Shown piece after piece: positions 52,576 through 61,391 of a stretch of DNA of 64,000 bases. Below the pieces are notes generated by a model, which saw only the letters and a program-made list of their open reading frames with translations, was not told the DNA's origin and did no database searches. The stretch comes from JANYHF01 sp031367715 (GTDB taxonomy: Bacteria > Pseudomonadota > Alphaproteobacteria > Rhizobiales > Hyphomicrobiaceae). The DNA lies in assembly GCA_031367715.1 (NCBI GenBank), contig JANLQJ010000034.1:4032-68031 (forward strand). Reading direction: 5' to 3'. Positions within the stretch are counted from its first letter, which is position 1, and each line of letters opens with the position of its first letter. The position numbers and the translations under genes were made by a program.

Positions 52576-52610
52576 TCTTGGCGCTGAAGATCGCGGCGGC
52601 GAGGGGCGGT

Positions 52611-52643
52611 CTCTCCTCCCCCGTCAACGGCGGAGGAGGGAGA
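52611..52643. terminator. Bidirectional terminator candidate
   Basis: TCTCCTCC pairs with GGAGGAGGGAGA around CCCGTCAACGGC between the convergent methyltransferase and formaldehyde dehydrogenase genes. No long T-tract is present. Confidence 0.5.
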
Positions 52644-53771
52644 TCAGAACACCACCACGCTGCGGATTGACTTGCCTTGGTGCATCAGGTCGAAGCCCTG
52701 GTTGATGTCTTCCAGCTTCAGGATGTGTGTGATCATGGGGTCGATCTGAATTTGACCGTCCATGTACCAATCGACGAACTTTGGCACATCGGTCCGGCCC
52801 CTAGCGCCGCCAAACGCGGTGCCTTTCCAGGTGCGACCCGTGACCAGCTGGAACGGACGCGTGCTGATCTCCTTGCCCGCACCCGCCACGCCAATGATGA
52901 TGCTCTGCCCCCAGCCACGATGCGAGGCCTCCAGCGCCATGCGCATGACGTCAGTGTTTCCAGTGCAATCGAAGGTGTAGTCGGCGCCGCCGATCTGGTC
53001 CGCGCCGCGTTTTGTCATCGTGACGAGGTGAGCAACCAGATCGCCCTTGATCTCCTTCGGGTTGACAAAATGCGTCATGCCGAAGCGTTCACCCCATGCC
53101 TTCTTGTCGTTGTTGACATCGACGCCGATGATCATGCTGGCGCCCACCAGCTTCAATCCCTGGATGACATTCAACCCGATGCCACCGAGCCCGAATACGA
53201 CCGCCGTGGCGCCCGTCTCGACCTTGGCTGTGTTGATGACAGCGCCGATGCCCGTCGTTACGCCGCAACCGATGTAGCAGATCTTGTCAAAGGGCGCGTC
53301 GGTACGGACTTTCGCCAGCGCAATCTCCGGTAGCACAGTGAAGTTGGAGAAGGTCGAACACCCCATATAATGGTGCACCTTCTGGCCCCGGTAGCTGAAC
53401 CGGCTGGTGCCGTCGGGCATCACGCCTTGGCCTTGCGTCGCGCGGATGGAGGTACACAGATTGGTCTTGCGCGACAGGCAGCTCGGGCATTCGCGGCATT
53501 CGGGCGTATAGAGTGGAATGACGTGATCGCCAACCTTCAGGCTGCTGACACCTGACCCGATCTCGACCACAACTCCGGCTCCCTCGTGCCCCATGATGGC
53601 GGGGAACAAGCCTTCGGGGTCAGCCCCTGAGATTGTGAATTCGTCAGTATGGCAGATGCCGGTGGCTTTGATCTCGACCAGCACTTCGCCGTGCTTGGGA
53701 CCCTCAAGATCGACCTCGACGACTTCAAGAGGCTTCCCGGCAGCAAAAGCGATGGCGGCGCGCGATTTCAT
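52644..53771 (-). CDS. frmA: S-(hydroxymethyl)glutathione dehydrogenase (class III alcohol dehydrogenase)
   Basis: Oxidises S-hydroxymethylglutathione, the adduct of glutathione and formaldehyde, to S-formylglutathione with NAD; it also reduces S-nitrosoglutathione. The 375-residue product has the catalytic-zinc motif GICHTDEF, GHEGAGVVVEIG, the structural-zinc cysteines CRECPSCLSRKTNLC and the NAD-binding GLGGIGLNVIQG. ATG 53771 (MKSRAAIAFAAGKPL) follows AAGGGGATC. The gene is divergent from dppA. A separate GFA-type pseudogene at 28608 hints at other formaldehyde-handling genes lost or rearranged. Confidence 0.95.
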   Translation of the reverse strand: MKSRAAIAFAAGKPLEVVEVDLEGPKHGEVLVEIKATGICHTDEFTISGADPEGLFPAIMGHEGAGVVVEIGSGVSSLKVGDHVIPLYTPECRECPSCLSRKTNLCTSIRATQGQGVMPDGTSRFSYRGQKVHHYMGCSTFSNFTVLPEIALAKVRTDAPFDKICYIGCGVTTGIGAVINTAKVETGATAVVFGLGGIGLNVIQGLKLVGASMIIGVDVNNDKKAWGERFGMTHFVNPKEIKGDLVAHLVTMTKRGADQIGGADYTFDCTGNTDVMRMALEASHRGWGQSIIIGVAGAGKEISTRPFQLVTGRTWKGTAFGGARGRTDVPKFVDWYMDGQIQIDPMITHILKLEDINQGFDLMHQGKSIRSVVVF

Positions 53772-53965
53772 GAAAGATCCCCTTGGTGACCGACGATTTT
53801 GATCCCCAGCATGGCGCAATGCCATCCCCGCTGTCAAAACACGGCTGTTCAGCCACCTCGTACCGTTTGTCAGCCCACCTTCCCCTTTCGGGCCATCCTG
53901 GTCTATGCTTCCGCTCAGCGTCCTGCGGCGGCTCACGTCAGACAGGACCATAGGGAGGTTTGCAA

Positions 53966-55555
53966 ATGCGAAAACTGACTAAAGTCGTGCTCGGCGCCCT
54001 TCTCGCCAGCACCCTGCTCGGTGGCGCCGCCGGCGCCAAGACGCTGGTCTACTGCTCGGAAGGCAGCCCGGAGAACTTCAACCCGCAGATCAACACCACC
54101 GGCACCAGCCTTGACGCGGCCCGACACCTCTACAACCAACTGGTCGAGTTCGAGCGCGGCACCACCAACGTGATCCCGGGCCTGGCCGAGAAATGGGAAA
54201 CGTCTGCCGACGGCCAGACCTTTACGTTCCATCTGCGCAAGGGTGTGAAGTTTCACTCCAACAAGGCCTTCACCCCGACCCGCGATTTCAACGCCGACGA
54301 CGTGCTGTTCTCGTTCAACCGCATGTGGAAGGCCGACAGCCCCTATGCCAAGGTCTCGGGCGGCGCCTATGACTACTTCAACGACATGAGCATGCCCGAC
54401 CTGCTCGATACCATCACCAAGACCGATGACCAGACCGTGGTCTTCAAGCTAAAGAAGCCGAACGCTCCTTTCATCGCGAACATGGCCATGGACTTTGCCA
54501 CCATCCTTTCGGGCGAATACGCTGACGCCATGCTGAAGGCGGGCACGCCCGAGAAGGTCGACCAGGAGCCGATCGGCACCGGCCCGTTCTCGTTCGTCGC
54601 CTATCAGAAGGACGCCGCCATCCGCTTCAAGGCGTTTGACGCTTATTGGGGCGGCAAAGCCACCATCGACGATCTGGTTTTTGCCATCACGCCCGATGCC
54701 ACGGCCCGCTATGCCAAGCTGAAGGCCGGCGAGTGCCAGGTGATGATCGCGCCGAACCCGGCCGATCTGCCGACGATGAAGCAGGATGCGGCCGTCACCG
54801 TCATGGAACAGGCCGGCCTCAATATCGGCTATCTGTCGATGAACACGCAGAAGCCGCCCTTCGACAAGAAAGAAGTGCGCCAGGCCATCAACATGGCGAT
54901 CGACCGCGATGCCATCCTGAAGGACGTCTATCAGGGCGCCGGACAGAAGGCCAAGAACCCGCTGCCGCCGACCATTTGGTCCTATGACGAGGGCACCACC
55001 GATTATGCCTATGACCCGGCCAAGGCCAAGGCCATGCTGGAAGCCGCTGGCGTGAAAGATCTGCAGACGGATCTGTGGTGGATGCCGGTGCAGCGCCCGT
55101 ACAATCCCAACGCCAAGCGCATGGCCGAAATGATGCAGGCCGATCTTGCCAAGGTCGGCATCACCGCCAAGCTGGTCTCGTTCGAGTGGGGCGAGTACAG
55201 AAAGCGCCTGCAGCAGGGCGAGCACCAGATGGGCCTGCTCGGCTGGACCGGCGACAATGGCGATCCGGACAACTTTCTGTTCCTGTTGGGATGCGCGGCG
55301 GCTCGCCAAGGCGGCCAAAACATCTCCCATTGGTGCAACAAGGAGTTCGACGCCGGCCTGCAGCAGGCCTCGCAGCTCCCCGATCAGGCCAAGCGATCGG
55401 AGATCTACAAAGGCATGACCAAGATCTTCAAAGACGAGGCGCCGTGGGTGACGATCGCCCATTCGACGGTGTTTGAGCCCGTCCGCAAGGAAGTCAGCGG
55501 ATACAAGGTCAGCCCGTTCGGGCGCCATGAGTTTTATGGCGTGGATGTGAAGTAG
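53966..55555 (+). CDS. dppA: Peptide-type ABC transporter substrate-binding protein (DppA-like)
   Basis: A 529-residue periplasmic binding protein of family SBP_bac_5, with a signal peptide (LTKVVLGALLASTLLGGAAGA). Signatures are CSEGSPENFNPQINTTGTSLDAARHLYNQLVEFERG, GLAEKWETSADGQTFTFHLRKGVKFHS and PIGTGPFSF. Close to DppA of dipeptide/haem transporters; in this operon the ligand could be a modified peptide or a phosphonate-linked compound, which is inference. ATG 53966 follows GGGAGG. A perfect 10-bp hairpin (55567-55594) lies between it and dppB, a common device to keep the binding protein in excess. Confidence 0.92.
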   Translation: MRKLTKVVLGALLASTLLGGAAGAKTLVYCSEGSPENFNPQINTTGTSLDAARHLYNQLVEFERGTTNVIPGLAEKWETSADGQTFTFHLRKGVKFHSNKAFTPTRDFNADDVLFSFNRMWKADSPYAKVSGGAYDYFNDMSMPDLLDTITKTDDQTVVFKLKKPNAPFIANMAMDFATILSGEYADAMLKAGTPEKVDQEPIGTGPFSFVAYQKDAAIRFKAFDAYWGGKATIDDLVFAITPDATARYAKLKAGECQVMIAPNPADLPTMKQDAAVTVMEQAGLNIGYLSMNTQKPPFDKKEVRQAINMAIDRDAILKDVYQGAGQKAKNPLPPTIWSYDEGTTDYAYDPAKAKAMLEAAGVKDLQTDLWWMPVQRPYNPNAKRMAEMMQADLAKVGITAKLVSFEWGEYRKRLQQGEHQMGLLGWTGDNGDPDNFLFLLGCAAARQGGQNISHWCNKEFDAGLQQASQLPDQAKRSEIYKGMTKIFKDEAPWVTIAHSTVFEPVRKEVSGYKVSPFGRHEFYGVDVK

Positions 55556-55566
55556 TTCTTTTGATA

Positions 55567-55594
55567 CCCTCTCCCCGCGATCAAGGGGAGAGGG
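55567..55594 (+). terminator. Intra-operon hairpin after dppA
   Basis: CCCTCTCCCC and GGGGAGAGGG form a perfect 10-bp stem with an eight-base loop and no T-tract. It probably stabilises the dppA message or attenuates read-through into dppB. Confidence 0.6.
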
Positions 55595-55618
55595 TTATCT
55601 CCGAGGGAGTAACACCGC

Positions 55619-56629
55619 ATGCTCCCGTTCATCCTCCGCCGCGCGGCGCTGACCGTTCCGACCTTTGCGGCGCTGATGTTCGTCACCTTCGTGATGGTGC
55701 GACTGGTGCCTGGCGATCCCGTTGAGGTGCGCCGCGGCGAGCGCGGCATCACGCCTGAGTTGCATGCGCGCTACCTGCATGAGATGGGGCTCGACCAGCC
55801 GATCTGGAAACAGTTTTCCGACTATGTCTGGAAGCTACTGCACGGCGATTTCGGGCTCTCGACCATCAGCCACGAGAAAGTACTGACCGAGTTCCTGACG
55901 CTGTTTCCCGCCACCTTGGAACTCACCTTTTTCGCCATGCTGTTTGCGGTCGCACTCGGCGTGCCGGCGGGCGTGTTCGCCGCCGTCAAGCGTGGCAGCT
56001 TCTACGATCAGACGCTGATGGGCATCGCCCTCACCGGCTATTCGATGCCGATCTTCTGGTGGGGATTGATCCTCATTCTGATTATGTCGAACACGCTCGG
56101 CCTCACGCCCGTTTCGGGGCGCATCGATCTGATCAAATACTATTTCGAACCGACCACGGGCTTCATGCTGATCGATTCGGCTCTATCTGGCCAGAAAGGC
56201 GCCTTCCTTGACGCCGTGCGCCATCTCATTCTGCCGACCATTGTGCTCGGCACCGTGCCGCTCGCCGTCATCGCGCGCATGACGCGCTCCGCCATGCTGG
56301 AGGTGCTGCAGGAGGACTATGTCCGCACCGCGCGGGCCAAGGGGTTGACGCCGTTCCGCGTCATCGGGTTGCATGCGCTGCGCAACGCGCTCATTCCGGT
56401 GGTCACCACCATTGGCCTGCAGGTGACGACGCTACTGGCCGGTGCCGTGCTGACCGAGACCATTTTTTCCTGGCCGGGCGTCGGCAAATGGCTGATCGAG
56501 AGCATCGCCCGGCGCGACTATCCCGCGCTACAGGGTGGCATCATGCTGATCTCGGGACTGGTGGTGCTGGTCAACCTGATCATCGACCTCACCTATGGCC
56601 TGATCAATCCGAGGATCCGGCATGGTTGA
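55619..56629 (+). CDS. dppB: Peptide-type ABC transporter permease (DppB-like)
   Basis: A 336-residue inner-membrane permease. N-terminal start FILRRAALTVPTFAALMFVTFVMVRLVPGDPVEVRRGERG is the DppB/OppB signature; the coupling loop is EDYVRTARAKGLTPFRVIGLHALRNALIPVVT; the C-terminus has TETIFSWPGVGKWLIESIARRDYPALQGGIML. It forms the channel with DppC. The start follows GAGGGAGTAACACC. Its last eight bases overlap dppC. Confidence 0.95.
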   Translation: MLPFILRRAALTVPTFAALMFVTFVMVRLVPGDPVEVRRGERGITPELHARYLHEMGLDQPIWKQFSDYVWKLLHGDFGLSTISHEKVLTEFLTLFPATLELTFFAMLFAVALGVPAGVFAAVKRGSFYDQTLMGIALTGYSMPIFWWGLILILIMSNTLGLTPVSGRIDLIKYYFEPTTGFMLIDSALSGQKGAFLDAVRHLILPTIVLGTVPLAVIARMTRSAMLEVLQEDYVRTARAKGLTPFRVIGLHALRNALIPVVTTIGLQVTTLLAGAVLTETIFSWPGVGKWLIESIARRDYPALQGGIMLISGLVVLVNLIIDLTYGLINPRIRHG

Positions 56630-57545
56630 CCTCACGGCTGGCACCGCGGACCGCTCACTATTGGACGCCTCCATTGCACCCGCCCCGACGCCCTTTTGGG
56701 AGTTCGTGGCTGCCTTCCGCGAGAACCGCGGCGCTGTTCTCGGCTTCTGCGTGGTGACGTGTGTGGTCTTAGCGGCCCTCTTTGCCAATGTCATCGCCCC
56801 GTATTCACCCATCGAGCAGTATCGCGATTTCATCAGACTGCCGCCGGCCTTCGTACCCGGCGGCGACTGGCGTTTTCCGCTCGGCACCGACCCGGTTGGC
56901 CGCGACATGCTCTCGCGTCTGATCTTCGGCGCCCGCGTCTCGCTGTTCATCGGCCTTGCTGTCATGTCGGTCTCCACCATCGTCGGCGTCGCCCTCGGCC
57001 TGGCAGCAGCCTTCCTCGGCGGCATCGTCGATATCGTCATTGCCCGCATCATGGATCTGATTGTCTCGATCCCTTCACTCGTGCTCGCCATTCTGGTCAT
57101 CGCGGTGATCGGGCCCAACCTCACCAACACCATCGTGGCGGTGACAATCGTCTATCTGCCGCGCTATGTGCGCCTGGTGCGCGGCTCGGCGCTCGCCGAA
57201 CTCACCAAAGATTACGTCGTGGCCGCCAAGGTCGCCGGTGCCGGACCGTTGCGGCTGATGCTGCGAACTGTGCTGCCCAACTGCATGCCGCCGCTCATCG
57301 TCCAGGCCGCGCTCGGAGTTTCCGACGCCATCCTGGAAGCGGCTGGCCTGGGCTTTCTTGGCCTCGGTGCGCAGCCGCCGCAACCGGAATGGGGTTCCAT
57401 GCTGGCCGACGCGCGCGAGTTCATTTCCGCCGCGCCCTGGATCGTCGCGCTGCCGGGAATTGCCATCCTGATTACCGTGCTCGCCATCAACCTCATGGGC
57501 GACGGCTTGCGCGATGCGCTCGACCCGAAACTGAAACGGAGCTGA
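56622..57545 (+). CDS. dppC: Peptide-type ABC transporter permease (DppC-like)
   Basis: A 307-residue inner-membrane permease with the family pattern: APYSPIEQYRDF, FPLGTDPVGRDMLSRLIFGARVSLFIG, the coupling loop ELTKDYVVAAKVAGAGPLRLMLRTVLPN and the C-terminal LGLGAQPPQPEWGSMLADAREFI segment. It pairs with DppB. ATG 56622 overlaps the dppB stop by eight bases, and dppD follows nine bases after its stop, so the operon is tightly packed. Confidence 0.95.
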   Translation: MVDLTAGTADRSLLDASIAPAPTPFWEFVAAFRENRGAVLGFCVVTCVVLAALFANVIAPYSPIEQYRDFIRLPPAFVPGGDWRFPLGTDPVGRDMLSRLIFGARVSLFIGLAVMSVSTIVGVALGLAAAFLGGIVDIVIARIMDLIVSIPSLVLAILVIAVIGPNLTNTIVAVTIVYLPRYVRLVRGSALAELTKDYVVAAKVAGAGPLRLMLRTVLPNCMPPLIVQAALGVSDAILEAAGLGFLGLGAQPPQPEWGSMLADAREFISAAPWIVALPGIAILITVLAINLMGDGLRDALDPKLKRS

Positions 57546-57553
57546 GGCGGCCC

Positions 57554-58543
57554 ATGCCACTGCTTGACGTCCGCAACCTCAACGTCGATTTCGCCACCGC
57601 GCGCGGCGCCTCGCGGGTCGTTGAAGCCTGCGATTTCAACGTCGAGGCGGGCGATGTGCTGGCGGTGGTCGGTGAGTCAGGTTCGGGCAAATCGGTCGCC
57701 ATGTTGGCCGTCATGGGCTTGCTGCCGTGGACCGCCAATATTACCGCCGATCGCATGATGTTCGATGGGCACGACCTGTTAGGGATCAGCCGCGCTGATC
57801 GACGACGACTGGTCGGCAAGGACATCGCCATGATCTTCCAGGAGCCGGTGGCCAGCCTCAATCCCTGCTTCACCGCCGGATTTCAGCTTGAAGAAAGTCT
57901 GAAAACGCATCTCGGCCTCGACCAGCCGGCGCGCCGAAAGCGTGCCACCGAGTTGCTAGGTCTGGTCGGTATTTCCGAACCCGAGCGACGGCTCAATCAG
58001 TTCCCGCATCAATTGTCGGGCGGCATGTGCCAGCGCGTCATGATCGCCATCGCCATCTCGTGCCAACCAAAACTACTGATCGCCGACGAGCCGACCACGG
58101 CGCTCGACGTCACTATCCAGGCCCAGATCCTCGATCTTTTGCTAGCACTGCAAAGGGAAACCGGCATGGCGCTGGTGCTGATCACGCATGATATGGGCGT
58201 GGTGGCGGAAACGGCGCGCCGCGTCGTTGTGCAATACGCCGGCGAGCAGATCGAGCGCCAGCCGGTGGGTGGCTTGTTCACCCACCCGCGTCATCCGTAC
58301 ACCGCGGCGCTGCTCGCCGCATTGCCCGAGCGAAGCCATGGCCGCCGCCTCGCCTCCATCCCGGGCGTCGTGCCGGGCGCCTTGGACAAGCGCGTCGGCT
58401 GCCTGTTCGCGCCGCGCTGCCAGTTCGTCACTGACACCTGCCGTACCATCCATCCGATCCGCCGTGGCCCGTCCGAAGGCGAGGTGCTTTGCCATTATCC
58501 GTTGACGGAAGCCGCCGGCGTGTTTGCTGGGGTGGCATCGTGA
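57554..58543 (+). CDS. dppD: Peptide-type ABC transporter ATP-binding protein (DppD-like)
   Basis: A 329-residue ATPase with Walker A GESGSGKS, Q-loop FQEPVASLNP, signature LSGGMCQR (the usual Q after GG is M), Walker B LLIADEPTTALD and H-loop ITHD. The C-terminal oligopeptide-transporter domain holds the cysteine cluster GCLFAPRCQFVTDTC, which in some members binds an iron-sulfur cluster. It works with DppF at the cytoplasmic face. ATG 57554. Its stop overlaps the GTG start of dppF. Confidence 0.94.
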   Translation: MPLLDVRNLNVDFATARGASRVVEACDFNVEAGDVLAVVGESGSGKSVAMLAVMGLLPWTANITADRMMFDGHDLLGISRADRRRLVGKDIAMIFQEPVASLNPCFTAGFQLEESLKTHLGLDQPARRKRATELLGLVGISEPERRLNQFPHQLSGGMCQRVMIAIAISCQPKLLIADEPTTALDVTIQAQILDLLLALQRETGMALVLITHDMGVVAETARRVVVQYAGEQIERQPVGGLFTHPRHPYTAALLAALPERSHGRRLASIPGVVPGALDKRVGCLFAPRCQFVTDTCRTIHPIRRGPSEGEVLCHYPLTEAAGVFAGVAS

Positions 58544-59514
58544 GCGAGCGGGTTATCGATGCCGCCAATGTCAGCCGGCACTATGCCGTGCAGCGCGGGC
58601 TGTTTGCCGCCGCTGCCACGGTCAAGGCCGTCTCCGATGTCAGCTTCACGGTCGAGCGCGGGCGCACGCTCGCCATTGTCGGTGAATCCGGCTGCGGGAA
58701 ATCCACGCTGGCGCGGCTGCTGACACTGATCGAAACAGTGAGCAACGGCAAACTGCTGATCGACGGCCTGGACGTCACCAAGGGCGATCCCGAGACTGTG
58801 CGCAAGTTGCGTCAGACCGTGCAGATCGTGTTCCAGAACCCCTACGGCTCGCTCAACCCGCGCCAGAAGATCGGCGCTTCGCTGGAAGAGCCGCTGGCCA
58901 TCAACACCAACCTTGGCCGGCCTGAGCGCGAGGCCCGCGCGCGCCAGATGCTGGCCAATGTCGGCCTGCGCCCCGAGCATTATCAGCGCTATCCGCATAT
59001 GTTTTCCGGCGGCCAGCGCCAGCGTATTGCTATAGCCCGTGCACTGATGATGTCGCCGAAGATCCTGGTGCTCGACGAACCCGTGTCGGCACTTGACGTT
59101 TCGATCCGCGCGCAAGTGCTCAATCTGTTGGCGGACCTGAAGCGCGAGCTAGGCCTCACCTATGTCATCATCAGCCACGATCTCTCGGTCGTCCGTCATG
59201 TGGCGGACGATCTGATGATCATGTATCTCGGCCGCGTCGTCGAGAAAGGGCCGGCCGCCGAGCTGTTCGCGAAACCGCGGCATCCCTACACGCAGGCTCT
59301 CTTGTCGGCAACGCCGGTGGCCGATCCGCGCGCCAGACGCGCCCGCGTACCGCTGATGGGCGAGATGCCTTCGCCCTTCAAGCCGCCAGCCGGCTGTGCC
59401 TTCAATCCGCGCTGCCGGCATGCCAATGAGCGCTGCCGGACGGAGCTGCCAGAGTTGCAATTTGCCGCTGGTAACGAGGTCGCCTGCCATGCCGTCGCCG
59501 AGGGCCGAATATGA
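58540..59514 (+). CDS. dppF: Peptide-type ABC transporter ATP-binding protein (DppF-like)
   Basis: A 324-residue ATPase with Walker A GESGCGKS, Q-loop VFQNPYGSLNPRQ, signature FSGGQRQR, Walker B ILVLDEPVSALD and H-loop ISHD. The C-terminal domain has GCAFNPRCRHANERC. The start is GTG 58540, overlapping dppD by four bases. Its own stop overlaps the ATG of phnM by four bases, so the transporter and the phosphonate genes are translationally coupled, which is the main clue to the transporter's substrate. Confidence 0.94.
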   Translation: MSERVIDAANVSRHYAVQRGLFAAAATVKAVSDVSFTVERGRTLAIVGESGCGKSTLARLLTLIETVSNGKLLIDGLDVTKGDPETVRKLRQTVQIVFQNPYGSLNPRQKIGASLEEPLAINTNLGRPEREARARQMLANVGLRPEHYQRYPHMFSGGQRQRIAIARALMMSPKILVLDEPVSALDVSIRAQVLNLLADLKRELGLTYVIISHDLSVVRHVADDLMIMYLGRVVEKGPAAELFAKPRHPYTQALLSATPVADPRARRARVPLMGEMPSPFKPPAGCAFNPRCRHANERCRTELPELQFAAGNEVACHAVAEGRI

Positions 59515-60662
59515 CGACGACCAATGACCGAGTGCTGACCCATGCCCGCATCGTGCTGCCCGATCGCATCATCGAGCGGGGCTGGCTGGCGATGTCAGAC
59601 GGCCACATTGTCGAGATCGGCGAAGGCAAGGCGCCCGAGCGCGGCATTGATGCCGGCGGCGATCTGCTGATCCCCGGACTTATCGAGCTTCATACAGATC
59701 AGATCGAGGCGCATTTCCTGCCGCGGCCCGGCGTCGTCTGGCATCCGCTGGCGGCGGCGCTGTCCTATGACGCGCAGATTGCCGCCTCCGGGATCACGAC
59801 CGTGTTCGACTGTTTCCGCGTCGGCTCGGACGAGCGCAAAGACATGATCACGGAGAATACGCTGCTGCTCTCGGACACGGTGCAACAAGCACAGGCCGAT
59901 GGCCTGCTGCGGGCACGACATCTGACGCATCTGCGCTGCGAGATCTGCTCGCCCGATGTGGTGGAGGCGACCGAGGCGATGCTGGCGCGCCGTCCCGCCG
60001 AGATCATATCGCTGATGGACCACACGCCCGGTCAGCGACAATTCCGCTCCATCGACACGCTGAAGGAGTTCTATCGCCGCTCCTCAGGCATGACCGAGGC
60101 ACAGATGGACAGCTTCATCGCCAACCGGCTGGAACTACATGCCCAATATGCCGTGCCGCATCGGCGTGCGCTGGTGGCTCTGGCCAGCCAGCACGGCATC
60201 CGGCTCGCCAGCCACGACGATACGACGGCTGAACAGGTGGCCGAGGCGGCGGCGGACGGCGTTGTGGTTGCCGAGTTTCCAGTCACGGTCGAGGCAGCGA
60301 CGGCCTCGCATGCGGCCGGCATCAAGGTGCTGATGGGCGCCCCGAACCTGGTGCGCGGCGGTTCGCATTCCGGCAATGTCGCCGCCAGCGAGCTGGCGCA
60401 TGCGGGTGCGCTGGATATTCTGTCGTCCGATTATGTGCCGGCGAGCCTGTTATTCGCGGCCTTCCGTCTGGCGGCGGAGGTCCCGGGCTTCACGCTGCCC
60501 GCGGCCATTGGTACTGTGACGGCCGCGCCAGCCGAAGCCGCTGGGCTGGCCGACCGCGGCGTGCTGCAGGCGGGCCGGCGGGCTGATATGGTGCGCGTCA
60601 GCGACAGCGCCGAAGTTCCGGTCATCCGCGCCGTCTGGTGCGCGGGACGGAGGGTGATGTGA
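59511..60662 (+). CDS. phnM: Ribose-1-methylphosphonate-5-triphosphate diphosphatase (PhnM)
   Basis: A 383-residue amidohydrolase of the C-P lyase pathway; it removes pyrophosphate from 5-triphospho-ribosyl phosphonates. The metal-site motif is GLIELHTDQIEAHFLPRPG, followed by DFDCFRVGSDE-like segments, SLMDHTPGQRQF, GIRLASHDDTTAE and GAPNLVRGGSHSGNV. Length and motifs agree with PhnM. The core C-P lyase genes phnG to phnL are not in the window, so they lie elsewhere or PhnM has another role here. The gene overlaps dppF and phnN. Confidence 0.93.
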   Translation: MTTTNDRVLTHARIVLPDRIIERGWLAMSDGHIVEIGEGKAPERGIDAGGDLLIPGLIELHTDQIEAHFLPRPGVVWHPLAAALSYDAQIAASGITTVFDCFRVGSDERKDMITENTLLLSDTVQQAQADGLLRARHLTHLRCEICSPDVVEATEAMLARRPAEIISLMDHTPGQRQFRSIDTLKEFYRRSSGMTEAQMDSFIANRLELHAQYAVPHRRALVALASQHGIRLASHDDTTAEQVAEAAADGVVVAEFPVTVEAATASHAAGIKVLMGAPNLVRGGSHSGNVAASELAHAGALDILSSDYVPASLLFAAFRLAAEVPGFTLPAAIGTVTAAPAEAAGLADRGVLQAGRRADMVRVSDSAEVPVIRAVWCAGRRVM

Positions 60663-61204
60663 CGGCGGGCGTCCTGGTGCTGGTGGTCGGCCCGTCGGGT
60701 GCCGGCAAGGATACGCTGATTGCGGCGGCCCGAGCCAAGTTGAACGACGAGACGCGATTCGTCTTTCCGCGCCGCATCGTGACCCGGGCCGGCAGCGCCT
60801 TCGAGGATCACGAGACACTGACAGCGGAGGAATTTGCCGCCATTGCCGAAGCCGGAGGTTTTGCGCTGCATTGGCATGCTCACGGACTGTCCTATGGCGT
60901 GCCGCGTGCCATCGACGATTTGATTTCCGCTGGGAAAATCGTTGTTTGCAATGTTTCCAGGGGCGCCATTGATGCGGCCCACACGCGATTTGACAGGGTC
61001 GTGGTGATCTATATCGGCGCCACTCCCGAAGTACGGGCGTCACGCATCGCTGCGCGCGGACGGGACGCTGCGGCAGGCTCAAGGGTGGATGCGACGCGAG
61101 CCGATGTGGCGCCTGCGGACTATGAAGCGATCATCGACAACTCCGGCCCCTTGGCGCCGGCGATTGCGGCGTTCACTCAGGCCCTGATCGATATCGTCGC
61201 CTAG
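60659..61204 (+). CDS. phnN: Ribose 1,5-bisphosphate phosphokinase (PhnN)
   Basis: A 181-residue guanylate-kinase-like enzyme that phosphorylates ribose 1,5-bisphosphate to PRPP, the last step in recycling the ribose carrier of the C-P lyase pathway. It has Walker A VVGPSGAGKDT, the substrate-lid segment RRIVTRAGSAFEDHETLTAEEF and DNSGPLAPA at the end. The start is GTG 60659 behind GGACGGAGGGTG, overlapping the phnM stop by four bases. After its stop lies repeat copy D, then the convergent DUF1045 gene, also a phosphonate-cluster member. Confidence 0.92.
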   Translation: MTAGVLVLVVGPSGAGKDTLIAAARAKLNDETRFVFPRRIVTRAGSAFEDHETLTAEEFAAIAEAGGFALHWHAHGLSYGVPRAIDDLISAGKIVVCNVSRGAIDAAHTRFDRVVVIYIGATPEVRASRIAARGRDAAAGSRVDATRADVAPADYEAIIDNSGPLAPAIAAFTQALIDIVA

Positions 61205-61248
61205 GATCGAACGCATGCGTCGAATACAAACTATTGGCAAAGTTCTGA

Positions 61249-61391
61249 TAAATCATACCGGTCAACCTATGTTTCGACCTGTGCCCGCTGTTTGAAATCC
61301 ACGCTGCGGCAAAGCCTTGCGGTTTGTTTTTGTGATCGGACAAATGGACGACATGGCGTAGGACGGTCGGTTCTTTCGCGGGCTGGTATTA
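61249..61391. repeat. TAATACCAGCC-ended inverted-repeat element, copy D
   Basis: About 143 bases between convergent phnN and the DUF1045 gene. The left end ATACCGGTCAACCTATG closely matches the inverted right end of copy A (ATACCGTCCAACCTATC). The right end read in reverse is TAATACCAGCCCGCG. Arms are short and imperfect compared with copy C. The terminal TAA of the right end is the stop codon of the DUF1045 gene on the minus strand. Confidence 0.65.
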